A stretch of 64,000 nt of DNA from Paeniglutamicibacter antarcticus (lineage in GTDB: Bacteria > Actinomycetota > Actinomycetes > Actinomycetales > Micrococcaceae). The stretch is taken from the NCBI RefSeq assembly GCF_900010755.1, contig NZ_CZJT01000091.1, forward strand, positions 62,001 through 126,000, written 5' to 3'. Every line of letters starts with the position of its first letter. Position 1 is the first letter of the stretch. The position numbers and the translations under genes were made by a program. The notes below the pieces were generated by a model. That model had not been told where the DNA came from, did no database searches, and saw nothing but the letters and a program-made list of their open reading frames with translations. Below, in pieces: positions 44,425-53,076 of the stretch.

Positions 44425-45951
44425 ATGTCCAAGCGCAGCGACGCCCGCATCCGCGAGCTGCTGGCCTCCATGGCCAACGTCGCCTCCGACCTCAGCGTAA
44501 ACACCATCTCCCGACGCCTGCTCGATGAAGCCATGGGCGCCTTCGGTGCCACCACGGGCCTGCTTGAACTCACCAGTGCCACCCAAGCGGAGGGGCGCCT
44601 GGCCAAGGGCAAGGACTCCGCGGCGCTCGCCGACACCACACACCGCGAGGAAACCAAACGCCTGCGCGTGGAGCTGAAGACCCGTGACCAACTCTTTGGC
44701 CGCCTCGTCCTGGGACCCAAAAACGGCAAGGACCGCTACTCGCGCTTCGATAAGGAACTGGCGGGCGCGCTCGCCTCGGCCGCCGGGGTGGCCCTGGAAA
44801 ACGCCCAGCTTTACCAAGACGCGGCAGACAGGGTCCGCTGGCTGGAAGCAACCGCCGGCATCGGAGCCCTGCTGGGCGGGGACAGGGAAGGCGCCGAGCA
44901 GCTGGACGGCGTTGCCGAACTCGCCCGCAGCGAGGCACGCGCCAAGTACGCGCTCATACTCACCCCGGTGGGGGAAGGACCCGACCCGCAGAACACTTAC
45001 CGCATCGCGGGAATCAGCACCAACGTGCACCCCAGCCTCTCCGGACGCATCGTGGCCGCCCTGGGCGCCCTCGCCACCCTGGGCGGGCCCGCACCAAGTG
45101 CCCCGGACGGGCTGGCTCCGCTGCTGCTGAGCAGCCCCGAGGCGGTACTGCCACTGGGCGAGATTGCCGATGGCGGCCCCACGCTGCTCACCGAACTGCG
45201 CGCCCGCGACACCCACTACGGCATCTTGCTGATGATCAGGGACCAGGGGCAACCCGCCTACCGGCCCATCGAAACCCAGATGGCAGCGGTCTTCAGTTCA
45301 AGCACCGCACAGGGGATGGGACTGGCCCGGATGCACCGCCTGCACGAGGACCTCCGCCTGTACCTGGAACGCGAACGCATCGCCAGGGACCTGCACGACG
45401 TGGTCATCCAACGCATCTTCGCTGCCGGGCTGAGCATCAGCGCCCTGGCCAAACACCTGCCAACACCCGCCACCCGGGAACGCGCGGCGGGCATCACCCG
45501 GGAACTGGATACCACCATCGCCGAACTGCGCGCGACCATCCACTCGCTGCGCACCAGTGTCGGGGAACAGGAGACGCCCAGCAGCCGCATCCTGCGCGCC
45601 ATCCGGCTGGGCTGCGAGCCACTGGACTTCACCCCGCGCGTCCACCTGGGCGGCGGCCTGGATACCCTGGACGACGAAACCCTGCTCACCCACCTGCTGG
45701 CGGTGATCACCGAATCGCTGTCCAACGTGGTGCGCCACGCACACGCACGCTCCTTGGGCGTTGACGTTGGACTCGAGAACCACACGCTGCTCGTGCGCGT
45801 CAGCGACGACGGGAGGGGATTCGTGCGCTCGCAGGTGGAGAGCGGACTGGCAAACATGGCCCAACGCGCCGCCGAACTTGGCGGAACCCTCCGGGTTGAA
45901 TCGACCCCAGATGACGGAACCGCACTGTCCTGGGCCGTGCCCGTGCCATGA
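44425..45951 (+). CDS. GAF-domain sensor histidine kinase, NarL/DevS-like
   Basis: 508 residues: two GAF-like sensor domains (about residues 20-135 and 150-295), then the HisKA_3 dimerisation helix with phospho-acceptor H324 in 'IARDLHDVVIQRIFAAG', and a HATPase_c domain with N-box 'ESLSNVVRHAHA', G1 'SDDGRGF' and G2 'GLANMAQRAAELGG'. No membrane span is seen, so it is a soluble sensor like DevS/DosT, which sense gases through GAF-bound heme; whether it binds heme cannot be told. GGGAGG precedes ATG 44425. Its likely regulator gene is convergent, two bases away. Confidence 0.88.
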   Translation: MSKRSDARIRELLASMANVASDLSVNTISRRLLDEAMGAFGATTGLLELTSATQAEGRLAKGKDSAALADTTHREETKRLRVELKTRDQLFGRLVLGPKNGKDRYSRFDKELAGALASAAGVALENAQLYQDAADRVRWLEATAGIGALLGGDREGAEQLDGVAELARSEARAKYALILTPVGEGPDPQNTYRIAGISTNVHPSLSGRIVAALGALATLGGPAPSAPDGLAPLLLSSPEAVLPLGEIADGGPTLLTELRARDTHYGILLMIRDQGQPAYRPIETQMAAVFSSSTAQGMGLARMHRLHEDLRLYLERERIARDLHDVVIQRIFAAGLSISALAKHLPTPATRERAAGITRELDTTIAELRATIHSLRTSVGEQETPSSRILRAIRLGCEPLDFTPRVHLGGGLDTLDDETLLTHLLAVITESLSNVVRHAHARSLGVDVGLENHTLLVRVSDDGRGFVRSQVESGLANMAQRAAELGGTLRVESTPDDGTALSWAVPVP

Positions 45952-45953
45952 GG

Positions 45954-46676
45954 TCAGGTGCCACCGTCATTCGGGCCGGCCGGCGGATGGGTCACAAACA
46001 CCGCCGCCTGCGTGCGGGACTCAAAGCCCAGCTTCGCCAACATCGAGGAGACGTAGTTCTTCACGGTCTTCTCCGCCAAACGCATGCGCTCGCCGATTTG
46101 CCGGTTGCTCATGCCCTCGCCGACAAGCTCGAGCACGCGGCGTTCCTGGGTGGTCAGCAGGCCCATGCGCGGGTCCCGGTTTTCGTGGGTGAACAGCCCG
46201 GAAACGATCCGTTGTTTGAGCCCGGGGGTAAAGAGTGATTCCCCGCGTGCTGCGCGGCGCAGCGCACCAATGAGGTCGTTGCCGGCAATCTGCTTGAGCA
46301 CGTAGCCAAGCGCGCCGGCCAACACCGCCCCGCGCAATGCCTGCTCATCGTCGTAGCTGGTCAGGATGAGGCACTTGAGCGAACCGTCGATGGAGCGCAC
46401 ATCCCGGCACACCTCGATGCCGGTGCCATCGGGCAGCCGGGCATCAAGCACCGAAACATCCGGGCGCAGCGCCGGGATTTGCTTGCGGGCATCGTGTGCT
46501 GTGCCGGAGGTGCCCACCACCTCAAACCCTTCGCCCTCCAGCAGTTCGCGCAGGCCGCGCCGGACCAGCTCGTGGTCATCGAGGATGAAGACGCGAATGG
46601 GGGTGGCCGGTGTGCCGGAACCGGCGAGTTCGTGGTCCGTGGGATGCGTTCCGCCCGGTTCGATGGTGATGCTCAT
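45954..46676 (-). CDS. NarL/DevR-type response regulator
   Basis: 240 residues: a receiver domain (about residues 27-145, 'RVFILDDHELVRRGLRELL', phospho-Asp in 'DVSVLDARLPDG', Lys in 'GYVLKQIAG') and a LuxR-type helix-turn-helix (about 168-232, 'LTTQERRVLELVGEGMSNRQ'). It is the probable partner of the histidine kinase, with which it is tail-to-tail and separated by two bases. ATG 46676 has GGGAGGAA upstream on the minus strand. The targets are unknown. The first 25 residues are an unconserved Thr/Pro-rich leader. Confidence 0.88.
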   Translation of the reverse strand: MSITIEPGGTHPTDHELAGSGTPATPIRVFILDDHELVRRGLRELLEGEGFEVVGTSGTAHDARKQIPALRPDVSVLDARLPDGTGIEVCRDVRSIDGSLKCLILTSYDDEQALRGAVLAGALGYVLKQIAGNDLIGALRRAARGESLFTPGLKQRIVSGLFTHENRDPRMGLLTTQERRVLELVGEGMSNRQIGERMRLAEKTVKNYVSSMLAKLGFESRTQAAVFVTHPPAGPNDGGT

Positions 46677-46780
46677 GCTCGATTCCTCCCCGGGGCCATG
46701 TCAAAACCTTCAGCTGTCCTTATTGTTCGCCCCGCGGCCCGTCGCAGGCAAGGGGCCAAAGACCCGCGGTGGACAGGCAT

Positions 46781-47344
46781 TCAGGCCCGGGAGGCCAGCC
46801 ATGATGCGCGGGTGACCTCGTATTCGACGTCCCCGAACTCATCCCCATCGATGGGCACCTGCCACTCTGCCGTGAATTCACGGACCAGCCGCATGCCCGA
46901 CTTTTCCATGACCCGGCGTGATGCGCTGTGGATGGCCATGGTGCTGGCGGTGACCCGGGTGGCCGGGGTGTTCGCGAAGGCGTGGTTGATCAGCGCGATG
47001 GATCCTTCGGTGGCCAGTCCCCGGCCCCAGCAGGCTTGGCGCAAGCGGTAACCGAGTTCCGGTTCCGTTGCCGGCGCGCCGTGCTCCGGGCGCAAATGGA
47101 ACCACCCGAGGAACTCACCGGAGTCGGGGCGCTGTGCCACCCAGAAACCGAAATTCGGGGTCCGTTGGTGGTAGGCCAGATAGGCGGGAATGTAGTCGGC
47201 GAGAATTTCAGCACGCGGTGTGGGGAGCCCGTTGGAAATGAAACGCATGACTGCCGGATCCGAATCCAACCCGATAAGTAGCCCGGCATCCGATTCGGTG
47301 AATTCGCGCAGCACCAGGCGCGGTGTTTGCAGCAAAACCTTCAT
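46781..47344 (-). CDS. GNAT-family N-acetyltransferase (RimJ/RimL-like)
   Basis: 187 residues of the GNAT_3 subfamily: 'LQTPRLVLREFTESDAGLL', 'NFGFWVAQRPDSGEFLGWFH', 'ELGYRLRQACWGRGLATEGS' (acetyl-CoA loop) and 'RVTASTMAIHSASRRVMEKS'. It transfers an acetyl group to an amine, perhaps a protein N-terminus or small molecule. ATG 47344 lies five bases after CACACT and lacks a ribosome-binding site. It is monocistronic. Confidence 0.88.
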   Translation of the reverse strand: MKVLLQTPRLVLREFTESDAGLLIGLDSDPAVMRFISNGLPTPRAEILADYIPAYLAYHQRTPNFGFWVAQRPDSGEFLGWFHLRPEHGAPATEPELGYRLRQACWGRGLATEGSIALINHAFANTPATRVTASTMAIHSASRRVMEKSGMRLVREFTAEWQVPIDGDEFGDVEYEVTRASWLASRA

Positions 47345-47560
47345 GCTTCAGTGTGCGCCGCGGGTGCCAGGACGGCCAGCGTTCCGGTGTCGCTGAGATT
47401 GCAGGCGAAGCCGAAAAGGGTGCCGCGCGTTTAGCGTTCAATTTCCCTGCTAGTAAAGATCCCGGCCGTGAGGGCTCTTTCGTGTGGTGCTGGATTGCTG
47501 CCGAGATTCCAGCCCTCGCGTCGTGATTCCGGACTATTTGTCAAGGATTTCACTTGATTG

Positions 47561-47578
47561 TGTAACCGATCGGTGACA
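47561..47578. promoter_or_regulatory. Operator palindrome before the XRE gene
   Basis: TGTAACCGATCGGTGACA is an 18-bp palindrome with one mismatched pair, centred on the perfect ACCGATCGGT. It lies 11 bp before ATG 47589, across the likely promoter (TTGATT at 47554-47559, or TTGTCA at 47539-47544). This is the normal arrangement for autoregulation by an XRE antitoxin. Confidence 0.7.
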
Positions 47579-47588
47579 TTGTTTAATC

Positions 47589-48185
47589 ATGGAAGTATTT
47601 GAACTGAGCACACTCACGCTGGGACGTGAGCTACGGGACAGGCGTGAGTCGCTGGGGTATAGCCAGCAGGCCCTGGCCGATTCCATCGGCACATCCCGAA
47701 AGTTCATCGTGGAGCTGGAAGCAGGCAAGGAACATGTTTCCCTTGCACTCACCTTGAGGGCGCTTTCCGCCTTGGGATTTGAGGGGCCCGCACTGAGTGC
47801 CGCGGCAGTGCCCACGACAAGGTACCAGGAAGCCTTCGAGACGACCCTGTCCGAGGATGACTATGATTTCGCGCTGCGGCTTCTGGGGGAGTACTCGACG
47901 GCATCGCTGGAGGCCGGCCGGGCGCTTATGGCGACGGCGCCCAAAATCCGCGACAAGGAATACATAACAGCGCTGGGAGCGATCACCCGCTGGCTGTCCC
48001 ACAAAACCCAAACGCCGGTCCCCGGATGGGCCCACCGCATCAAACCCTCTGCCAATCCCGTCTTTCTGGCCGAGAAGATACATCCCGTCGGGGATCGGAT
48101 GAAAGAACTCATCCGGCGCGAGACGTCCCCGGAAATGGCGGAACTGAACGTCTGGATCCGCGACCGCGACCTGGCGACGCTGTGA
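47589..48185 (+). CDS. XRE-family helix-turn-helix protein, probable antitoxin
   Basis: 198 residues. An XRE/Cro-type helix-turn-helix occupies about residues 10-68 ('LGYSQQALADSIGTSRKFIV', 'LTLRALSALGF'). The C-terminal half (about 90-198) is a separate conserved-looking domain ('GWAHRIKPSANPVFLAEKI', 'MAELNVWIRDRDLATL'). The stop overlaps the next start as GTGA, so the two are translationally coupled, with the DNA-binding gene first, as in most toxin-antitoxin loci. It should bind the palindrome at 47561-47578. The antitoxin role is inferred. Confidence 0.8.
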   Translation: MEVFELSTLTLGRELRDRRESLGYSQQALADSIGTSRKFIVELEAGKEHVSLALTLRALSALGFEGPALSAAAVPTTRYQEAFETTLSEDDYDFALRLLGEYSTASLEAGRALMATAPKIRDKEYITALGAITRWLSHKTQTPVPGWAHRIKPSANPVFLAEKIHPVGDRMKELIRRETSPEMAELNVWIRDRDLATL

Positions 48186-48733
48186 GTGCACCGGAATTTC
48201 GCACCGAACGCATTCTCGAACTCCTCGATGAGTTGGAACGGCGGCTTGATGCCCGCGGCGTTGCACTGAATATCCAGATCGTCGGAGGGGCAGCTTTACT
48301 GCTGCACGGGTTGCTGGATCGTTCCACCCAGGACATTGATGCCAGGTACGCGAGTGCTCCCGTGGTCGAGGAGGTCGCCGGTGATATGGCCGTTGCATAC
48401 GGTTTGCCGGCCAGCTGGCTAAATTCGAAGGCTGCCGCGTTCTTGCCGGACGATGCCGTGTGGATCGCAGGGAAGGAAGGATCTTCCTCTGCGATATGGC
48501 TTGCGGATCTTCAGACTCTCGCGGCCATGAAGCTTGCCGCCGAACGGCAGAAAGACATTGAAGATCTTGGCCGAATTGCCAATGCGCTGGGCATCACCGA
48601 CCCGGCGGATCTCGTGCGGATCGCCTACCAGAAATACGGTGAGGATTCCGTTCCGCTCTCTGCATCCCGGGAAAACTATGAGATCGTGGCCGAAGAGGCC
48701 ATCGCCGCGGCAACAGTCTTGAAGCGGAATTAA
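48182..48733 (+). CDS. DUF6036-type nucleotidyltransferase-fold protein, probable toxin
   Basis: 183 residues from GTG 48182. It has the nucleotidyltransferase pattern 'IQIVGGAALLLHGLLDRSTQ' followed by DIDARY: GG, then the R-x-T-x-D-I-D element also seen in AbiEii/MenT toxins. A helical C-terminal part with 'LAAMKLAAERQKDIEDLGRI' follows. Such proteins, paired with an XRE gene, form toxin-antitoxin-like modules that transfer nucleotides to tRNA or another target. GTGA overlap with the XRE gene and the shared operator support one unit. Toxicity itself is not shown by sequence; a housekeeping enzyme is possible. Confidence 0.7.
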   Translation: MSAPEFRTERILELLDELERRLDARGVALNIQIVGGAALLLHGLLDRSTQDIDARYASAPVVEEVAGDMAVAYGLPASWLNSKAAAFLPDDAVWIAGKEGSSSAIWLADLQTLAAMKLAAERQKDIEDLGRIANALGITDPADLVRIAYQKYGEDSVPLSASRENYEIVAEEAIAAATVLKRN

Positions 48734-48830
48734 GCGGACTTCATGACATTCATTAAATCCATAAAAGGGTCAGCATCGACCTTGTAGTCGAAAGAAGCGC
48801 CAGTATCTTCGCTGCCGCAGCGGTACATGA

Positions 48831-48868
48831 AGAACGACCCCGGGCATTTGCTCGCCCGGAGTCGTTCT
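48831..48868. terminator. Hairpin terminator between the XRE/DUF6036 pair and the HD gene
   Basis: AGAACGACCCCGGGC at 48831-48845 pairs with GCCCGGAGTCGTTCT at 48854-48868 around a loop of about eight bases, with one mismatched position. It lies between convergent genes and may serve both. Confidence 0.7.
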
Positions 48869-48895
48869 ACTCTGCCCATTGAACTCGCATACGTA

Positions 48896-49375
48896 TTAGC
48901 GTTGCTGGGGGAATCCGAGCAGGGAATGGGTGCGGGCGTACTTGGCGGCCAGCCGGCTGCGCATTTCCTCGGGCAGCAATGCGGTGCGTGCCGGATCCGT
49001 GTTGTCCTCGATGTCCGCACGTTTGACCAACAGGGCCATCGGGTTGGCCAGGATGCGCCGGCAGTATTCCTCGACGGGTTCGCCCTGGGTCTTGGTCACC
49101 GACTGCACCGCCTCGATGACGGCAACCGGGATGCCGGCCCGGGCCAGATCCCCGGCGGTGACATCGCAATCCTCAAGCACATCATGTAGCCAAGCAGCTG
49201 CCACCGCCTGCGGATCCCCGCCGTGGGCGCGAACGCCGGCGGCCACCCGCTGGGGATGGGTGATGTATTCCAGACCCGCCTTGTCTTGCTGTCCGGCATG
49301 GGCCCGGCGGGCGAGCTCTTGTGCGGTCTTGGCGAAATCTGGCTGGCTGGATTGCTGGGTGGCCTGCCGGTTCAT
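48896..49375 (-). CDS. HD-domain phosphohydrolase (SpoT-HD-like)
   Basis: 159 residues with the HD metal motifs 'YITHPQRVAAGV' (His), 'AAAWLHDVLEDCDV' (HD) and 'VKRADIEDNTDP' (Asp), as in the hydrolase half of RelA/SpoT and in MESH1-like proteins. It could hydrolyse a nucleotide such as ppGpp; being short, it lacks a synthetase or TGS domain. ATG 49375 starts the conserved part; the frame is open to 49522 but that part overlaps the divergent gene's leader. It is convergent with the XRE/DUF6036 pair. Confidence 0.78.
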   Translation of the reverse strand: MNRQATQQSSQPDFAKTAQELARRAHAGQQDKAGLEYITHPQRVAAGVRAHGGDPQAVAAAWLHDVLEDCDVTAGDLARAGIPVAVIEAVQSVTKTQGEPVEEYCRRILANPMALLVKRADIEDNTDPARTALLPEEMRSRLAAKYARTHSLLGFPQQR

Positions 49376-49544
49376 GGTGTTTCCGTTCGACCCTCGGTGG
49401 ATGTTGTGCTGTTTCCTAGCGTAGCCAGCGGCCCAGACAACTTGCCGCAACCCGGACACGGCGCCGCAACAGGGTGAGGGCGTGGGCCGGAAAACAGGTA
49501 CTGGTACGGATACTGCAGGCACGGCCTGGGTCTACCGTGTTGCC

Positions 49545-50825
49545 ATGAGTGAACATGATCCACTGGAGCAGGGGGCGCCAACGGCTCCGGCCGTGGCCAA
49601 CCGCACCTACCTTTTTGCGTTGAAGGATGCCGGTGGCACGGTGCCTCCGGAACTCGGTGTTGCAGGGCGTTTGGCCCGCCGCGGCCACCACGTGGTGTTG
49701 CTGGGCGACGACTCGATGGCACAACAGGCACGTGAAAACGGGATCGACTTCCGCCCCTGGACCGATAGTGCCACTGGCGAGGTCCGTGATTGGGAGGCCA
49801 AGTCCCCGCTGAACCAGGCCAGCGACATGGCCCGCAGCATGATCGGCGGCCCGGCGCCGCAGCAAGCCCGGGATGCCGTGGCGGTCATCGACGAGCTGCA
49901 CCCGGACCTTGTGCTGACCTCGTTCTTCGCGTTCGGTGCCATGATTGCTGCACAAGCGCAGGAAGTTCCCTTTGATGTGCTGATGCCCAACACCTACCCG
50001 CTGCCGGCCAGGGGAATGCCGCCACCCATCACCGGGCTGCGCCCTGCCCGTGGTCAGCTGGGGCACCTGCGCGACAGGATCATTGCCTACGGCGGAACCA
50101 AGCTGATCGACAAGTACGCGCTAGCGTCCCTGAACGAGTTGCGTGCCGGGTACCGGCTGGCCCCGCTGGCCAACACCTGGGAGCAAGTGCGTCAGGCCCG
50201 GCGCCTGCTGATTTTGAGCTCCGCCGCCTTCGATTTCCCCGCCGAGCTGCCCGCCAACGCCCGCTACGTGGGGCCGATACTCGATGACCCGGCCTGGGCT
50301 TCGGAGACCCGGTGGGAGATGCCACCGGGGGATGACCCGTTGGTGTTGGTGGCGATGTCATCGACGTTCCAGGACCATGTGCCATGCATGCAGCGGATCG
50401 TGGATGCGCTGGGGACCCTACCCGTGCGCGGCGTGGTCACAACCGGCCCCGCCGTGGCGCCTGAAGCGATCCGCGCCCCGGCCAACGTCTGCGTGGTGGC
50501 CGCGGCACCCCACCACGATGTGATGGGCCAGATGAACCTGGTCATCACCCACGGGGGCCACGGAACCGTCGTGAAGGCGCTGGTTGCAGGGGTGCCGCTT
50601 GTCATCTTGCCGCACGGCCGCGACCAGGCGGGCAACGGGGTTCGAGTGAGCTCCCGCGGTGCAGGCCTGAGAGTATCGCGCAAGGCCACCGCGCCCCGGA
50701 TTGCCCGGGCCATCGGCACGGTGCTGAACGATGCGGGCTACTTGCGGGCCGCGGGGCAACTCGGTGAGAGTATTGCCCGCGATGTGGCGAAGGCTTCGCT
50801 GCTGCTCGATGAGATCGAATGGTGA
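49545..50825 (+). CDS. MGT-type glycosyltransferase (GT1, UDP-glucuronosyltransferase-like)
   Basis: 426 residues with the GT-B fold of macrolide glycosyltransferases: N-terminal 'GVAGRLARRGHHVVLLGDDS', a hinge, and the C-terminal nucleotide-sugar site 'VCVVAAAPHHDVMGQMNLVI' followed by 'THGGHGTVVKALVAGVPLV' and 'PHGRDQAGNG'. It transfers a sugar to an aglycone such as a macrolide or lipid; the acceptor is unknown. ATG 49545 lies exactly six bases after TACCGT, with no ribosome-binding site. The ABC-F gene downstream on the other strand is another possible antibiotic-resistance element. Confidence 0.82.
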   Translation: MSEHDPLEQGAPTAPAVANRTYLFALKDAGGTVPPELGVAGRLARRGHHVVLLGDDSMAQQARENGIDFRPWTDSATGEVRDWEAKSPLNQASDMARSMIGGPAPQQARDAVAVIDELHPDLVLTSFFAFGAMIAAQAQEVPFDVLMPNTYPLPARGMPPPITGLRPARGQLGHLRDRIIAYGGTKLIDKYALASLNELRAGYRLAPLANTWEQVRQARRLLILSSAAFDFPAELPANARYVGPILDDPAWASETRWEMPPGDDPLVLVAMSSTFQDHVPCMQRIVDALGTLPVRGVVTTGPAVAPEAIRAPANVCVVAAAPHHDVMGQMNLVITHGGHGTVVKALVAGVPLVILPHGRDQAGNGVRVSSRGAGLRVSRKATAPRIARAIGTVLNDAGYLRAAGQLGESIARDVAKASLLLDEIEW

Positions 50826-50852
50826 GTTGCTCGATGAGCCAGAATGGTGAGC
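50803..50852 (+). repeat. 25-bp tandem duplication over the glycosyltransferase stop codon
   Basis: TGCTCGATGAG begins both copies (50803-50827 and 50828-50852); they differ at about four positions. The TGA stop is in the first copy. The duplication may have been created by slippage at the end of the gene. Confidence 0.75.
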
Positions 50853-51348
50853 TTCAGCGTTGGACTTGAGCGGTGAGCGTCAAAGTTTGGTCCGACGGGA
50901 GGGGCCTTGGCAGATGGCCCTGGCGTGCGCGGCGGGGGATGGAGCGGGCGCCTCCGTCGGTGACGCGAATCAGGAACCGGTGGTCGCAGAAGTGGAACTC
51001 GATATCGAAGACGCCGGGGCCACCCCGGGGGCCGCCGGCGATCCAGGAGGTTCCATGGGGTGCGCCCTCCCGGTATCCGTTTCCAGCACCGCAAGCCACC
51101 TGTGAAGATTGCCCGGGTTCATGCTGTTGCCGACACCACTCTGTGGTGGCCGGCGAGGAAATTGGCAGGCGGTGACTGGTGCGTGCCTGCAAGCGCGTTC
51201 TTTCTTGCGCCCTTCAGGGAGTTCATGGATCCGTGGTGGCCACGCACATCAGCAAGGCCACGCGTTCACCGGTGAACGGTATGCGTGCGCCGGTACGCCG
51301 AGCACGGCCGCCGCCTGGGCAGTGGCCATGCCGGCGTTGGACCCGCTG
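50853..51348. other. About 500-bp region with a possible decayed DUF5996 fragment
   Basis: No intact gene was found. On the minus strand around 50935-51010 the frame reads 'VFDIEFHFCDHRFLIRVTDG', which resembles the central strand of DUF5996 proteins. The frames on both sides do not continue the family. A degraded remnant is possible. The remainder has no feature that I recognise. Confidence 0.3.
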
Positions 51349-52995
51349 TTAGGAGTTGATGCCGATGCTGACCCGGCCGTTTTCAACCAGCCAGCGCTGG
51401 TCAAGGCGGACGTTGTCAAGCAGCCGGCGGTCGTGCGTGACCAGCAGCAGGGCGCCCTCGTAGGCTTCGAGCGCTTCCTCGAGCTGTTCGATGGCGGGCA
51501 GGTCAAGGTGGTTTGTCGGTTCATCGAGCACCAGCAAGTTGACCCCGCGGGCCTGCAACAAGGCAAGCCCGGAACGGGTGCGTTCGCCGGGGGACAGGTC
51601 GCGGACCAGGGATGCGGTCTGGTGCGCCTTGAGCCCGAACTTGGCCAACAACGTGCGCGCCTCGGCCGGGTTCATCTCCGGAACCGCAAGCTCAAAGGCA
51701 TCTCCCAGCGGGGTGTCCTCGCCGAGGTAGCTGCGTGCCTGGTCGATTTCGCCGATGGCCACCGAGGAACCCAGCGACGCCGAACCCGTATCAGGTGCCA
51801 GGTGGCCCAGCAGCAGGTTCAGCAGCGTTGACTTGCCGGCGCCGTTGGGGCCGGTGATGCCGATCCGGTCCCCGGCGCTGACCTGTGCAGAGACCGGGCC
51901 GAAGGTGAAATCGCCGCGGGTGATGGAGGCCTCGTTCAGCGTGGAAACCACCGAGGAACCACGCGGGGCGGCAGCAATCTCGAACTGCAACACCCATTCC
52001 TTGCGCGGTTCGATGACCTCATCCAGCCGGGCAATGCGCGATTCCATCTGGCGGACCTTCTGCGCCTGCTTTTCGGAGGACTCGTTGGAGGCCTTGCGGC
52101 GCATCTTGTCATTGTCAGGGTTCTTCTTCATGGCGTTGCGCACGCCTTGGGAAGACCATTCGCGCTGCGTGCGGGCGCGGGAGACCAGGTCCGCTTTCTT
52201 GTCGGCGAACTCGTCGTAGGCCTCGCGGGCATGCCGGCGGTTGATGGAACGCTCTTCAAGGTAGGAGTCGTAGCCGCCGTCGTACACGGCAACCTGGTTT
52301 TGGGCCAGGTCCAGTTCGACGATGCGGGTGACGCAGCGGGCCAGGAATTCGCGGTCGTGGGAGACCAGCACCACGCCGGTGCGCAGCGAGGAGACGAAGG
52401 ATTCCAGGCGCTCAAGACCGGCCAAATCAAGGTCGTTGGTCGGCTCGTCGAGCAGCACCAGGTCGAAGCGGGAAAGCAGCAGGGCTGCCAAGGCCACGCG
52501 GGCCACCTGGCCGCCGGAAAGCGCAGTCATCAGGGTGTCGGTGGGCAGATCGAAGCCAAGCTCGGCGAGGGTTGCCGGGGCGCGGTCCTCAAGGTCCATC
52601 GCACCGGAAGCCATCCAGTGGTCAAACGCGCTCGCGTAGGCGTCGTCGGCTCCCGGTGCGCCGGAGCCCAGGGCTTCGGCGGTTCTCTCCATGTCGGTGG
52701 TGGCCTGGGCGCACCCGGTGCGCCGGGCCAGGTAGGCCTCGATGGTTTCGCCTTCGATGCGCTCGTGTTCCTGCGGCAGCCAGCCGATGAACGCGCCGTC
52801 GGGCGCCGTGGAGACGGTGCCGCCCAGTGGTTCGTCGACCCCTGCCAGCAGGCGCAGCAGCGTCGATTTTCCGGCACCGTTGGCGCCCACAACGCCGATC
52901 ACGTCCCCGGGGGAGACGGTGAAGTTCAGGGAAGAGAAAAGGGTTCGGTGGGCGTGTCCACCGGCAAGGTCCTTGGCCACGAGCGTTGCAGTCAT
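51349..52995 (-). CDS. ABC-F family ATPase
   Basis: 548 residues with two ABC domains and no membrane span. The first has Walker A 'GVVGANGAGKSTLLRLL', signature 'LSGGQVARVAL' and Walker B 'LVLLDEPTNDLDL'. The second has 'GITGPNGAGKSTLLNLL', 'LSPGERTRSGL' and 'LLVLDEPTNHLDL'. Between them is a long charged linker (about residues 245-320, 'RINRRHAREAYDEFADKKAD'-like) that ABC-F proteins insert into the ribosomal exit site. They act on the ribosome as translation factors or antibiotic-resistance proteins. ATG 52995 is the start. Whether this one protects from antibiotics cannot be read from sequence. Confidence 0.9.
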   Translation of the reverse strand: MTATLVAKDLAGGHAHRTLFSSLNFTVSPGDVIGVVGANGAGKSTLLRLLAGVDEPLGGTVSTAPDGAFIGWLPQEHERIEGETIEAYLARRTGCAQATTDMERTAEALGSGAPGADDAYASAFDHWMASGAMDLEDRAPATLAELGFDLPTDTLMTALSGGQVARVALAALLLSRFDLVLLDEPTNDLDLAGLERLESFVSSLRTGVVLVSHDREFLARCVTRIVELDLAQNQVAVYDGGYDSYLEERSINRRHAREAYDEFADKKADLVSRARTQREWSSQGVRNAMKKNPDNDKMRRKASNESSEKQAQKVRQMESRIARLDEVIEPRKEWVLQFEIAAAPRGSSVVSTLNEASITRGDFTFGPVSAQVSAGDRIGITGPNGAGKSTLLNLLLGHLAPDTGSASLGSSVAIGEIDQARSYLGEDTPLGDAFELAVPEMNPAEARTLLAKFGLKAHQTASLVRDLSPGERTRSGLALLQARGVNLLVLDEPTNHLDLPAIEQLEEALEAYEGALLLVTHDRRLLDNVRLDQRWLVENGRVSIGINS

Positions 52996-53076
52996 GGAAC
53001 CATTTTAGTCAATGCGCACCGGGCCCCGGGACCACCCCGGCAGTTGCCCCCGGGAGCCATCCAGTGGCGGGGTCGG

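Noticed and set aside
51249..51348. Minus-strand reading 'TAQAAAVLGVPAHAYRSP' resembling an excisionase helix-turn-helix
   Set aside because: It is only about 30 residues, has no start and no recombinase beside it; chance similarity is likely.
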